The position numbers were made by a program, and so were the translations under genes. From contig JAJNBL010000007.1 of assembly GCA_021156175.1 (NCBI GenBank), positions 41,016 to 105,015 of the forward strand: 64,000 bases of DNA, given 5' to 3'. A model generated the notes under the pieces. The model saw nothing but the letters and a program-made list of their open reading frames with translations. It ran no database searches and had not been told where the DNA came from. Below are positions 45,021 through 53,183 of the stretch, piece after piece (position 1 is the first letter of the stretch; every line of letters begins with the position of its first letter). This DNA is from Rickettsiales bacterium (lineage in GTDB: Bacteria > Pseudomonadota > Alphaproteobacteria > Rickettsiales > JAJNBL01).

Positions 45021-45670
45021 AAAAGGCGTAAGAACGGGATATGCTCAAGCGGCGGCAAGCTCGATTTGAGTTTCCCCTTCCACTTCGTGATTTCCATGAT
45101 ATTCCCGATCCGGTCATCCAGGAAGCGCCAGCTGTCGTGGTAATCCTCGGACGTATCGGAAATCCAATACAGCAGTGTGCTGCTATAAACGCCCGCAAGC
45201 AGGAACCGCTTGCTGTAATAATTAAAATCCGTGGCGTTATCGCCGGCAGCATACCACATCACATCGACCGTTTTACACAAGGAAGCCGTCGCTTCGCCAA
45301 GACGATTAGGGAGGGCATAATAAGCGAGTGTCTTTGCTACAATAGCGGGATTCTTGGCTTGGAGTAAAATGCGTGTCTTAACCAGGGTCGCAATTCGCTC
45401 ACGCACACGTAATGCAGAAAGATTCTGGGTTGCAGGAGATTCCAGCATCTTCCGGTCATTCTCGCGGCAGAAAAATTCTACGAGGTCGCTGATGCCCTCT
45501 GGGAAAAGAAGTGGGCGGTGTGCGGCGGGAATTCCAGCGGTGTCGAGTGCTTCTTGCAGCACAGCATCCGTCCAGCCGTCGAAGGGAACAAGCGGGAACG
45601 CGGCGTCAAGCACCTGTTGGCCTAATTGTTCAAGTGGATCATGTGCGTGCGAGTTTACCATAGATTCCAA
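45005..45670 (-). CDS. COQ9 family protein
   Basis: A 221-residue protein with the alphaproteobacterial COQ9 pattern: VPFDGWTDAVLQEALDTAG near the N-terminus, RERIATLVKTRI in the middle, and the hydrophobic-helix region FNYYSKRFLLAGVYSSTLLYWISD, of which the C-terminal part carries the conserved W-D. COQ9 is a lipid-binding factor in ubiquinone biosynthesis. The gene is 38 bases downstream of the SDR gene and overlaps the winged-helix gene at its end. Confidence 0.93.
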   Translation of the reverse strand: MESMVNSHAHDPLEQLGQQVLDAAFPLVPFDGWTDAVLQEALDTAGIPAAHRPLLFPEGISDLVEFFCRENDRKMLESPATQNLSALRVRERIATLVKTRILLQAKNPAIVAKTLAYYALPNRLGEATASLCKTVDVMWYAAGDNATDFNYYSKRFLLAGVYSSTLLYWISDTSEDYHDSWRFLDDRIGNIMEITKWKGKLKSSLPPLEHIPFLRLLWRHR

Positions 45671-45708
45671 CTTTAGCAGGCGTAAAGCGGGAAGTAAAGT
45701 AGTGACGG

Positions 45709-46437
45709 TTAGACGTCGAGCCGCTGGCCATTTCCTTGGAAGGAGGGTAGTGCTGCTTCCACAAAGACATCGGTGATGGATGAGGGTTCTGGCAAGGTGA
45801 GCGGGTCTTCGCCAGGCATCGCGGCTGCGCGCATCTTGGTGCGGACAATGCCTGGATCAATGAGGCTTACCTGAAGTTTCGTACCTTTGACTTCTTCCGC
45901 ATAACTGCCAATGAGGGCTTCAAGTCCCGCTTTGGATGCCGCATAAGCGCCCCAAAATGCAAAATTTCCTTGGGTAATGCCAGAGGTCACAAACAACGCG
46001 CGGCCAGCATCGGATGCGCGAAGGAGCGGGTCAAGACTACGGATCAAGCGCCAGTTGGAGGTCAAGTTTGTCGCGATTACTTTTTCCCAGATATCGGGTG
46101 TGATGTGCGACACGGGCATGAGTTTCCCCAAAACGCCTGCATTGGCAACAAGGATATCCAGTTTTCCCCAACGCTTCGCAATCACGCTGCCCAGCTCATC
46201 TATTTTCTTCCCATCCATCAGATCCAGAGGCACAAGCGTTGCCTGGCCGCCGGCGGTTTGGATGGCATCGTCGGTTTCTTCCAAGCCTTTGACGTTCCTT
46301 CCTACCAGAATCACATGCGCGCCTTCCGCGGCATAACGTTTTGCCACCGCAGCGCCAATACCTTGCGAAGCGCCGGTGATGAGTGCAACACGGCCGGCAA
46401 GGGGTAAGGGGGTAGAAGAGGGTAGGGGGGATGCCAT
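45709..46437 (-). CDS. Short-chain dehydrogenase/reductase (SDR)
   Basis: A 242-residue classical SDR. Cofactor motif TGASQGIGAAV (TGxxxGIG) near residue 20, NAG at LVANAG, and the active-site Tyr-x-x-x-Lys in YAASKAG. Full length. Substrate unknown. Its ATG is 12 bases beyond the purF stop on the same strand, so it is probably transcribed with purF. Confidence 0.93.
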   Translation of the reverse strand: MASPLPSSTPLPLAGRVALITGASQGIGAAVAKRYAAEGAHVILVGRNVKGLEETDDAIQTAGGQATLVPLDLMDGKKIDELGSVIAKRWGKLDILVANAGVLGKLMPVSHITPDIWEKVIATNLTSNWRLIRSLDPLLRASDAGRALFVTSGITQGNFAFWGAYAASKAGLEALIGSYAEEVKGTKLQVSLIDPGIVRTKMRAAAMPGEDPLTLPEPSSITDVFVEAALPSFQGNGQRLDV

Positions 46438-46449
46438 AAATACCTAGGT

Positions 46450-47940
46450 TTAACGGGATTTGCGCGGATCTTTCATTTCTTTGACGACCGGGTCGAGCGA
46501 TACGACTTCGCCGCCTTCTTTATCCACTAGCGCAATCGGGTAATCGCCGGTAAAGCACGCATCGCAGAATTGGGGAGAATTATGGTCCCGTTTTGCTTGA
46601 TCCACCGCGCGGTATAAGCCATCAATCGTAAGGAAAGTGAGGCTATCTACCCCAATGATCTTCGCCATTTCTTCAATCGAATGGTTCGCTGCCAAAAGCT
46701 TTTCGCGCTCCGGTGTATCCACTCCATAATAGCAGGAATGGTCGGTTGGAGGGCTTGCGATGCACATATGCACTTCGCGCGCACCCGCATCACGGACCAT
46801 GGTCACAATTTTCTTGGAGGTCGTACCGCGGACGATACTGTCATCCACTAATATCACGCGTTTTCCGGCCAATACTTCCCGGTTCGCGTTATGTTTCAGT
46901 TTCACCCCCAAATGCCGCACCTGATCGGTCGGCTCAATGAAGGTCCGTCCGACATAATGATTACGGATAATGCCAAGCTCAAAAGGAAGCCCGGCTTCTT
47001 CAGCATAACCGATAGCGGATGGTACGCCGGAATCCGGTACCGGAACAACCACATCGGCCTCTACACCGCTCTCGCGGGCAAGTTCTTTCCCTATGGCTTT
47101 GCGGACATTATACACCGAACGTCCTTCCACGACACTGTCAGGGCGTGCGAAATAGATATATTCAAAAATGCAAAAACGTTTTTTCTCTGGCTGGAAGGGC
47201 TTAAAGCTCTGTAAGCCGTTTTTATCAAGGATAACAATCTCGCCTGGCTCGATATCCCGGACGTAATCCGCCCCAATAATATCAAACGCACAGGTTTCAG
47301 ATGCGAGGATATACGAATCATCGAGCTTGCCCAAGACCAGCGGACGAACTCCATGCGGATCACGAACGCCAATCACGCTCTCATTAGTGAGGAGGATCAG
47401 GGAGTACGCTCCCGTCACGCGCCGTGCGGCATCGACAATTCGGTCCATCAGCGCGTCGTAAGTGCTGGTCGCAATCAGATGAATAAAGACTTCTGTATCC
47501 ATCATGGATTGGAAAATACAGCCACGCTTCACCAATTGTTTGCGAAGTGTTGTCGCATTCGTGAGGTTGCCGTTATGGGCAAGGGCGAGTCCTCCAAAGC
47601 TGAATTCCGCGAAAAGCGGCTGGACGTTGCGTAAGAACTTTCCACCGGCGGTCGAATAGCGTACGTGGCCAATAGCGATACGGCCAGGAAGATTGCTCAT
47701 GACTTCGGGAGAGTTGAAATTATCCCCTACATGCCCGATTGCGCGGTGCGCAGAAAAATGGTTGTTTTCTGTGGTGACAATGCCTGCGGCTTCCTGCCCA
47801 CGATGCTGGAGCGCATGAAGCCCGAGCGCACAATGTGCCGCGGCATCGTTATGATCAAAAATCCCGAAAATCCCGCATTCTTCATGAAGTTTATCATCGG
47901 GTGACTCGGTAACATCACGTTCGCCCGAGAAGAAAGGCAT
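46450..47940 (-). CDS. purF: Amidophosphoribosyltransferase
   Basis: About 496 residues from the ATG at 47940, converting PRPP and glutamine to 5-phosphoribosylamine, the first step of purine synthesis. With this start, Cys22 in EECGIFGIF becomes the N-terminal nucleophile after removal of a propeptide. ALQHRGQEAAGIV, the PRPP loop VILVDDSIVRGTT and RNHYVGRTFIEP are all present. In-frame starts at 47964 and 48072 exist; the latter would translate an R2 repeat and is unlikely. Followed by the SDR gene. Confidence 0.95.
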   Translation of the reverse strand: MPFFSGERDVTESPDDKLHEECGIFGIFDHNDAAAHCALGLHALQHRGQEAAGIVTTENNHFSAHRAIGHVGDNFNSPEVMSNLPGRIAIGHVRYSTAGGKFLRNVQPLFAEFSFGGLALAHNGNLTNATTLRKQLVKRGCIFQSMMDTEVFIHLIATSTYDALMDRIVDAARRVTGAYSLILLTNESVIGVRDPHGVRPLVLGKLDDSYILASETCAFDIIGADYVRDIEPGEIVILDKNGLQSFKPFQPEKKRFCIFEYIYFARPDSVVEGRSVYNVRKAIGKELARESGVEADVVVPVPDSGVPSAIGYAEEAGLPFELGIIRNHYVGRTFIEPTDQVRHLGVKLKHNANREVLAGKRVILVDDSIVRGTTSKKIVTMVRDAGAREVHMCIASPPTDHSCYYGVDTPEREKLLAANHSIEEMAKIIGVDSLTFLTIDGLYRAVDQAKRDHNSPQFCDACFTGDYPIALVDKEGGEVVSLDPVVKEMKDPRKSR

Positions 47941-47983
47941 ATCCAAGGGGTATGAGGGGTGCATAAATTCCAATGTTTCTTTA

Positions 47984-48130
47984 AGGTGGTAAATACTTTT
48001 CGCTAGGCTGAGCTGGAAAGTGGTAGTTTTACTGAAGCCGGAGCTTAAGCGTACTTTGAGGTACGTGAGCACCGGAAGTCAGAAAAATCAGCGCTTAACA
48101 GCCAGCATAGTAAAAAAGTAGGTGCTGCCT
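47984..48130. repeat. Dispersed repeat family R2, copy 2 (cvpA-purF junction)
   Basis: Inverted repeat with arms AGGTGGTAAATACTTTTCGC and AAAAAGTAGGTGCTGCCT, inner CTAGGCTG/CAGCCAGCATAG, and a centre containing GCGTACTTTGAGGTACGTGA. It stops 5 bases from the cvpA stop and lies 44 bases upstream of the chosen purF start. Confidence 0.85.
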
Positions 48131-48134
48131 AGGC

Positions 48135-48986
48135 TTAATGTTTAGGCGAAACCTGCTCCATCAGCCGTTCGATTTCATGGATTTGGTCAGGCCTGTAGCC
48201 AGCTTCTTTATTGCTGTTATCCATACCACCAAGTTGCCCTTCAATCCAGCTTTTTTTCTGCAGAACATCGCCATTTTCGGAAGCTTCATCCGGGGTTTTC
48301 TCAAATAAGGCACCGGGTTCCTCAGCTTGAAGTTTTTCCGGGGATCCTGCGAGGTCTTTCGCCTTGGCGCGGATGCTCTTCTCAAACGAGGTGGTGAACT
48401 CCTTGTAGGTCTTCTCCGGAAGCAGGGATAATGCCGCTTCTGTGCCGCGTTCAAGCAACAGATACGTCTGGGCATTTTTTAGGAAACCAAGCCCATCATC
48501 TTTGGATTTAGCGGCATTCTCGGATTTTTCTTGCGCGGTTGCATGTTCCTCAAAGCTTTTGCCTAAAGGTCCTTGCTGTACGCCGGTCATCATGGAATAG
48601 GAAAGAATAATCGACATGAAAATCACCAGCACAAACGCCACACCGCGTGCCAGGCCGAAAATGAGCCCGAGCGAACGGTCCACCACCCCTTTGGTAATAG
48701 GGCTTGCGAGGTTGCTGATCGGGATAGAGGCCAAGCCCAGCAGGATTAACAAGGTGACATAGCTCCCGAAAATGGTAACGGTTTTGATCACCACCGTATT
48801 GGAAGAATAATTTGCGACTAAAGGCTCAACATACGGCATTGCGAGGTAGCTAAGCGTACCTGCGCCAAACCATACAACAAAAGAGAGCAGCGAATGGATA
48901 AAGCCTTTAAAGAAGGCAATAAGTGTCGAAAGCAATACAATAAAGATAATAATGATATCGAACGTATTGAGTGCCGTAAAATCCAT
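48135..48986 (-). CDS. cvpA: CvpA family membrane protein
   Basis: A 283-residue protein. The first 160 residues form the four-helix CvpA domain (FDIIIIFIVLLSTLIAFFKG, then LGLIFGLARGVAFVLVIF). The C-terminal 120 residues are hydrophilic and charged and much longer than in the E. coli protein, a pattern common in alphaproteobacteria. In E. coli cvpA is next to purF, as here, and is linked to colicin V export and envelope stress. An AGGAAAGA site precedes the ATG. Confidence 0.93.
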   Translation of the reverse strand: MDFTALNTFDIIIIFIVLLSTLIAFFKGFIHSLLSFVVWFGAGTLSYLAMPYVEPLVANYSSNTVVIKTVTIFGSYVTLLILLGLASIPISNLASPITKGVVDRSLGLIFGLARGVAFVLVIFMSIILSYSMMTGVQQGPLGKSFEEHATAQEKSENAAKSKDDGLGFLKNAQTYLLLERGTEAALSLLPEKTYKEFTTSFEKSIRAKAKDLAGSPEKLQAEEPGALFEKTPDEASENGDVLQKKSWIEGQLGGMDNSNKEAGYRPDQIHEIERLMEQVSPKH

Positions 48987-49172
48987 AGGTCTTCTTTCCT
49001 AAGTGGTGGCAGGGAGATGGGCACCTCTATACACGTTTTCTCCTTCAAGGCCAAATATTTTTTCTTTTAAGTTAAAATTCGGGGGAGATAGTCAACTGGG
49101 AGGGGAAAATAATGCTTGGCAAGGGGGGTGGAATGTGCATACTCTTTATCTAGAAAAGCATACAAAGAGACC

Positions 49173-49670
49173 ATGGACACGAACTATAAAGCTGTTGGTA
49201 ATTGCGTCCTTTTATTCCTCACGCTTTTGGGCGTATGGATACTCCTTTCCGGCCATTTCACTCCCTTCCTCCTCGTGTGCGGTATGCTTTCTTCAGGTCT
49301 ATCGGTCTATATCGCCTATCGGATGGAGATGATTGCACAAAATCGCATTCAGTTTCCTCTCTATACCAGCCTTCGGATGTTAACCTATACATTGTGGTTA
49401 ATACGGGAGATTATCTATTCCAGTATCAATGTCGCTCAAGCAATCTGGCAGCTCTCGCTCATCCCATCGCCGGTGTTGGGTTCGGTCAAAGCCACCCAAA
49501 AAAATGAAGTGGGACTCACCTTATTTGCGAACTCGATTACGCTCACTCCCGGTACAGTCAGCATTATCGTTGAGAAGAACAAAATCCTCGTGCATGCACT
49601 TGAGGAAGAAGGGTTTGAGGCATTACGTGAAGGCGAGATGGATCGCCGTGTCACAGGGGTGACGGGGTAG
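49173..49670 (+). CDS. mnhE: Na+/H+ antiporter subunit MnhE/MrpE
   Basis: About 165 residues from the ATG at 49173 with an AAAGAGACC site; an upstream ATG at 49116 would add 19 unlikely residues. Family segments: LLSGHFTPFLLVCGMLSSG, FPLYTSLRMLTYTLWLIREI, and TLFANSITLTPGTVSI, the MnhE hallmark. First gene of the operon. Membrane protein with about three helices. Confidence 0.93.
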   Translation: MDTNYKAVGNCVLLFLTLLGVWILLSGHFTPFLLVCGMLSSGLSVYIAYRMEMIAQNRIQFPLYTSLRMLTYTLWLIREIIYSSINVAQAIWQLSLIPSPVLGSVKATQKNEVGLTLFANSITLTPGTVSIIVEKNKILVHALEEEGFEALREGEMDRRVTGVTG

Positions 49671-49677
49671 GGATGCT

Positions 49678-49953
49678 ATGCTAAAAGTAGCGGTATTAGC
49701 AATCATAGTGAGTATGGCGATGGTGCTCTTGCGTGGGCTTCTTGGAAAGACCGTCTATGACCGCATCCTCGCCGTCAACGTATTTGGAACCAACGCGGTG
49801 ATTATCATTGGGCTGATTGGCATGATGATGGGCAATCCATCTTTTCTGGATATCGCCCTTATCTACGCGCTGATTAATTTCATCACGACGATTGCGCTGT
49901 TGCGGTTTTTCCGGATTGGCACCTTTGGAATTCAAGACGTGGAGAAGGAATAG
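49678..49953 (+). CDS. mnhF: Na+/H+ antiporter subunit MnhF/MrpF
   Basis: A 91-residue three-helix protein. RGLLGKTVYDRILAVNVFGT and DIALIYALINFITTIALLRFF are typical of MnhF. Starts 7 bases after mnhE. Confidence 0.92.
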   Translation: MLKVAVLAIIVSMAMVLLRGLLGKTVYDRILAVNVFGTNAVIIIGLIGMMMGNPSFLDIALIYALINFITTIALLRFFRIGTFGIQDVEKE

Positions 49954-49956
49954 CCT

Positions 49957-50319
49957 ATGGAAACCGTTGGATTCAGCATTGATCATGGGCAGGATTGGAT
50001 TGATCTTTGGAACTATTTCCTCGAGGGTTTTAGCTGGTTTTGCATTCTCGGTGGTGCATTCTTCACCTTCACAGGGGCGGTGGGGATGCTCCGCATGCCG
50101 GATTTCTACACACGTCTGCATGCTGCAAGCCTTTCCGATTCCATGGGCGCACCGCTTATGTTTATAGGCTTTGCAATTCAAGAAGGATGGACGCTGACGA
50201 CCGCCAAAATCGGGCTGCTGATTTTCTTCCTGATGATGACAAGTCCGGTCGCAACCCATGCGCTAGGTAAGGCGGCATTGCTTTCAGGGCTGACACCCAA
50301 AGGAAAGATGAAGGACTAA
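49957..50319 (+). CDS. mnhG: Na+/H+ antiporter subunit MnhG/MrpG
   Basis: A 120-residue protein with three helices. GGAFFTFTGAVGMLRMPDFY and RLHAASLSDSMGAP are the MnhG hallmarks. Starts 3 bases after mnhF; its stop shares one base with the next start (TAATG). Confidence 0.93.
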   Translation: METVGFSIDHGQDWIDLWNYFLEGFSWFCILGGAFFTFTGAVGMLRMPDFYTRLHAASLSDSMGAPLMFIGFAIQEGWTLTTAKIGLLIFFLMMTSPVATHALGKAALLSGLTPKGKMKD

Positions 50320-50888
50320 TGGGAATATTTTCCGCACTTCCTCTTGATATGGTGATGAACCTCCTGCTGCTCGTGCTGCTGTGCGTGACGGCTTTTGCCA
50401 TTGTGATGGTGCGTGATTTACTGATCGCAACGGCACTTCTTGGAATTTTTAGCCTTCTGATGGCAACGATGTATCTGGTGTTAAGCGCGCCGGATGTAGC
50501 AATTACTGAAGCTGCGGTCGGCGCGGGTATCAGCACGATCGTCATTTTATGCGCATTAGCGATCATTGGAAGAGAAGAAAAGAAAACCATTTCAAGCGAT
50601 CGCATTACGGCATTTTTCGTCGTCGCCGTAACCGGTGCCGCACTGATTTATGCAACGCTTGGAATGCCACCGCTCGGGGATGCAAAAGCGCCGGCGAATC
50701 TCCATGTGGCACCTTACTATATCAAAGAGTCGGGCAAAGAAATCGGGATTCCGAATATGGTGACCTCGATCTTAGCGAGCTATCGGGGATTTGATACACT
50801 CGGCGAAACCTTTGTGATTTTTACGGCGGCGATGAGCGTCTTATTGCTGATTGGTAGCCGCGCAACCCACACCGGCAAGAGGAAATGA
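50319..50888 (+). CDS. DUF4040 (MbhD-like) plus MbhE-like fused subunit
   Basis: A 189-residue membrane protein. The first part (about residues 1-90) is DUF4040: LIATALLGIFSLLMATMYLV followed by SAPDVAITEAAVGAGIST. The second part (about 130-185) reads MVTSILASYRGFDTLGETFV, like MbhE or the C-terminal end of classic MrpA. So the MrpA tail is encoded here as a separate gene, like MbhD and MbhE of archaeal hydrogenases but fused. Overlaps mnhG by 1 base and mnhB by 4. Confidence 0.88.
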   Translation: MGIFSALPLDMVMNLLLLVLLCVTAFAIVMVRDLLIATALLGIFSLLMATMYLVLSAPDVAITEAAVGAGISTIVILCALAIIGREEKKTISSDRITAFFVVAVTGAALIYATLGMPPLGDAKAPANLHVAPYYIKESGKEIGIPNMVTSILASYRGFDTLGETFVIFTAAMSVLLLIGSRATHTGKRK

Positions 50889-51346
50889 TGCCAGAGAAAT
50901 CCTCGATGCAAGAACATGTGGTGTTGAAAGTTGTCAGTCGGTTCCTGATACCCTTTATCCTGCTTTATGCGCTCTATGTGCAATTCCACGGAGATTATAG
51001 CCCTGGCGGTGGATTCCAGGCGGGTGTGATTGGTGCTGCGGCGTTTATCCTTTATGCCCTCGTCTTTGGGCTGGATATGCTGCTGAAAATCTTTCCATTT
51101 TCTATGATCCGAATCCTCGCTTGCCTAGGGCCTTTACTGTATGCCGGCGTGGGCTTGCTCACGCATATAATGGGCGGCGAATTTTTGAATTACAGCATGT
51201 TGAGTGGAGACTCCGTAGATGGTCAACATTATGGCATTTTTTTAATCGAGCTTGGTGTCGGAGTGACCGTCTTTTCCGTGATGTTGATGATATATATCCT
51301 GTTTGCGCAACGTGGTATGCACAAACCAACCAAGAAGGAGCGATAA
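50885..51346 (+). CDS. mnhB: Na+/H+ antiporter subunit MnhB/MrpB
   Basis: A 153-residue membrane protein with about four helices. The signature YVQFHGDYSPGGGFQAGVIGA and IELGVGVTVFSVMLMIYILF are typical. Overlaps the preceding gene by 4 bases (ATGA). Confidence 0.94.
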   Translation: MMPEKSSMQEHVVLKVVSRFLIPFILLYALYVQFHGDYSPGGGFQAGVIGAAAFILYALVFGLDMLLKIFPFSMIRILACLGPLLYAGVGLLTHIMGGEFLNYSMLSGDSVDGQHYGIFLIELGVGVTVFSVMLMIYILFAQRGMHKPTKKER

Positions 51347-51347
51347 G

Positions 51348-51701
51348 GTGGAGTGGGTTGGAATTGCCAATTACGGATCGAGCTTTTTCCTGATGATGCT
51401 GGGACTTTATTGCGTCATCACGTCGGGGAATTTCGTGAAGAAAATGATCGGGATGATTATATTCCAAACTTCCGTGCTGTTGTTTTATATCTCGATTGGA
51501 AAAGTCGATAAAGGCCTTGTGCCGATTCTGGTGGAGGAGGGGAAACTCTACACTAACCCAATTCCGCACGTATTGATGCTCACCGCCATTGTAGTGGGCG
51601 TGGCGGTATTGGCAGTTGGGCTTGCGCTCTGCGTTCGCATTAAAGAAAGTTACGGCACGATCGAAGAAGAGGAAATTTTGGCTATGGACAAGGAGTTATA
51701 A
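51348..51701 (+). CDS. mnhC: Na+/H+ antiporter subunit MnhC/MrpC (NuoK-like)
   Basis: About 117 residues from a GTG at 51348, with an AAGGAG site 6-8 bases upstream and the mnhB stop next to it. NuoK-like three-helix protein: GLYCVITSGNFVKKMIGMII, NPIPHVLMLTAIVVGVAVLA. An ATG-free upstream extension to 51303 would overlap mnhB and is unlikely. Confidence 0.93.
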   Translation: MEWVGIANYGSSFFLMMLGLYCVITSGNFVKKMIGMIIFQTSVLLFYISIGKVDKGLVPILVEEGKLYTNPIPHVLMLTAIVVGVAVLAVGLALCVRIKESYGTIEEEEILAMDKEL

Positions 51702-51704
51702 CGC

Positions 51705-53183
51705 ATGACCCTTGCCATCATCCCATTGCAAGTCGTGTTACCGCTCATCGCGGCGCCGCTTTGCGCGATGACGAGCCGCTCAGCAGTATCCTGGTTGATC
51801 GCAGTCGCTGCAACCTGGACGGCGTGCGTGATCTCCATTGCATTGCTGTTTTATGTACTCGCGATGGGGACACTCAGCTACCCCATGGGAGGCTGGCTTC
51901 CGCCGATTGGGATTGAATATCGCGTCGATATCTTAAATGCGTTTGTCCTTGTGATTGTCAGCAGCGTGGCCTCAATTGCGATTATCTATGCACGCGATAG
52001 CATCGCGGCCGAAGTGGAACAGGCCAAGCAGCCGCTATTTTATACCCTATACCTCCTGTGTTTGGGCGGATTGCTCGGGATGACGATCACGAACGACGTA
52101 TTTAACATTTACGTCTTCCTGGAGATTTCCTCCCTTGCGACGTACACGCTGATTGCGATGGGAAAAAACCGTAAAGCACTGGTATCCGCATTTGAATATC
52201 TTATCCTAGGCACGATTGGCGCGACATTTTACCTGATCGGGATTGGGTTACTTTACATGATGACGGGGACGCTTAATGCCTCGGATCTCGCCGGGCGGAT
52301 TCATGATATTCACGATATGCGCACGATTGTCGTGGCTTTTTCCTTTATCACGATTGGCTTGGCGCTTAAATTTGCATTATTCCCGCTTCATGCCTGGCTG
52401 TGCAATGCTTATACCTATGCGCCCACGTTTGTGTCGTCATTCCTCGCGGCAACGGGCACGAAAGTCTGCATTTACGTTTTCATCCGCATGGTTTTCATGG
52501 TGTTTGGCGAGCGTTTCGCGTTTGAAATGCTGTTCGATAAGATACTCATGGTGTTTGCGTTGTTTGCGATTTTTGCAGGCTCGATTTCTGCGATATTCCA
52601 AAAAGATATTAAGCGCATGCTGGCCTATTCCAGCGTCGCACAAATTGGTTATATCATCCTTGGAATTAGCCTTGGCAATGATGCAGGTCTTACTTCCGCG
52701 ATTGTGCATCTTTTTAACCATGCGCTGGCGAAGGCAGGATTATTCCTTGCGGTTGGGTGTGTAGCCTATCGTTACCACGGTGTAACGCTTGATCACTTCC
52801 GCGGCATGGGCCATCAGATGCCCTTTACGATGGGAGCGTTTGTAATCCTAGCTTTAAGCCTGATTGGTGTGCCGACAACAGCGGGATTTATCAGCAAATG
52901 GATGTTGCTGGTGGGACTTATGGAAAAGGGCCTATGGCCAGTGGTGGGGCTGGTGGTGATAAGCTCTGCGCTGTCGCTGGTTTACTGCTGGCGCGTGATT
53001 GAATATGCCTATTTCAAAGAACATCCAAACGCTGCGCCGGTGCGAACCGAAGCGCCACTTTCGATGCTCATCCCCACCTGGATTTTTGCGCTTTTCTCGA
53101 TGTGGTTTGGGTTAAGCACCCAATATTCGCTCGGGATCGCCTCCAAAGCCGCATCTAGCTTATTAGGGGGTAGTGCATGGTAA
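51705..53183 (+). CDS. mnhD: Na+/H+ antiporter subunit MnhD/MrpD, first copy
   Basis: A 492-residue NuoM/N-like subunit with about 14 helices. The helix-5 glutamate lies in YVFLEISSLATYTLIAMGK, and the helix-7/8 region in LKFALFPLHAWLCNAYTYAP, which carries the conserved Lys and the Pro-His. KDIKRMLAYSSVAQIGYI and GFISKWMLL are also conserved. Full length; likely part of the ion-translocating set. Confidence 0.95.
   Translation: MTLAIIPLQVVLPLIAAPLCAMTSRSAVSWLIAVAATWTACVISIALLFYVLAMGTLSYPMGGWLPPIGIEYRVDILNAFVLVIVSSVASIAIIYARDSIAAEVEQAKQPLFYTLYLLCLGGLLGMTITNDVFNIYVFLEISSLATYTLIAMGKNRKALVSAFEYLILGTIGATFYLIGIGLLYMMTGTLNASDLAGRIHDIHDMRTIVVAFSFITIGLALKFALFPLHAWLCNAYTYAPTFVSSFLAATGTKVCIYVFIRMVFMVFGERFAFEMLFDKILMVFALFAIFAGSISAIFQKDIKRMLAYSSVAQIGYIILGISLGNDAGLTSAIVHLFNHALAKAGLFLAVGCVAYRYHGVTLDHFRGMGHQMPFTMGAFVILALSLIGVPTTAGFISKWMLLVGLMEKGLWPVVGLVVISSALSLVYCWRVIEYAYFKEHPNAAPVRTEAPLSMLIPTWIFALFSMWFGLSTQYSLGIASKAASSLLGGSAW

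Noticed and set aside
49884..51346. A frameshifted classic MrpA explaining the separate DUF4040-MbhE gene
   Set aside because: Each gene has its own start with 1-4-base overlaps (TAATG, ATGA), typical of a coupled operon and not of a broken gene.
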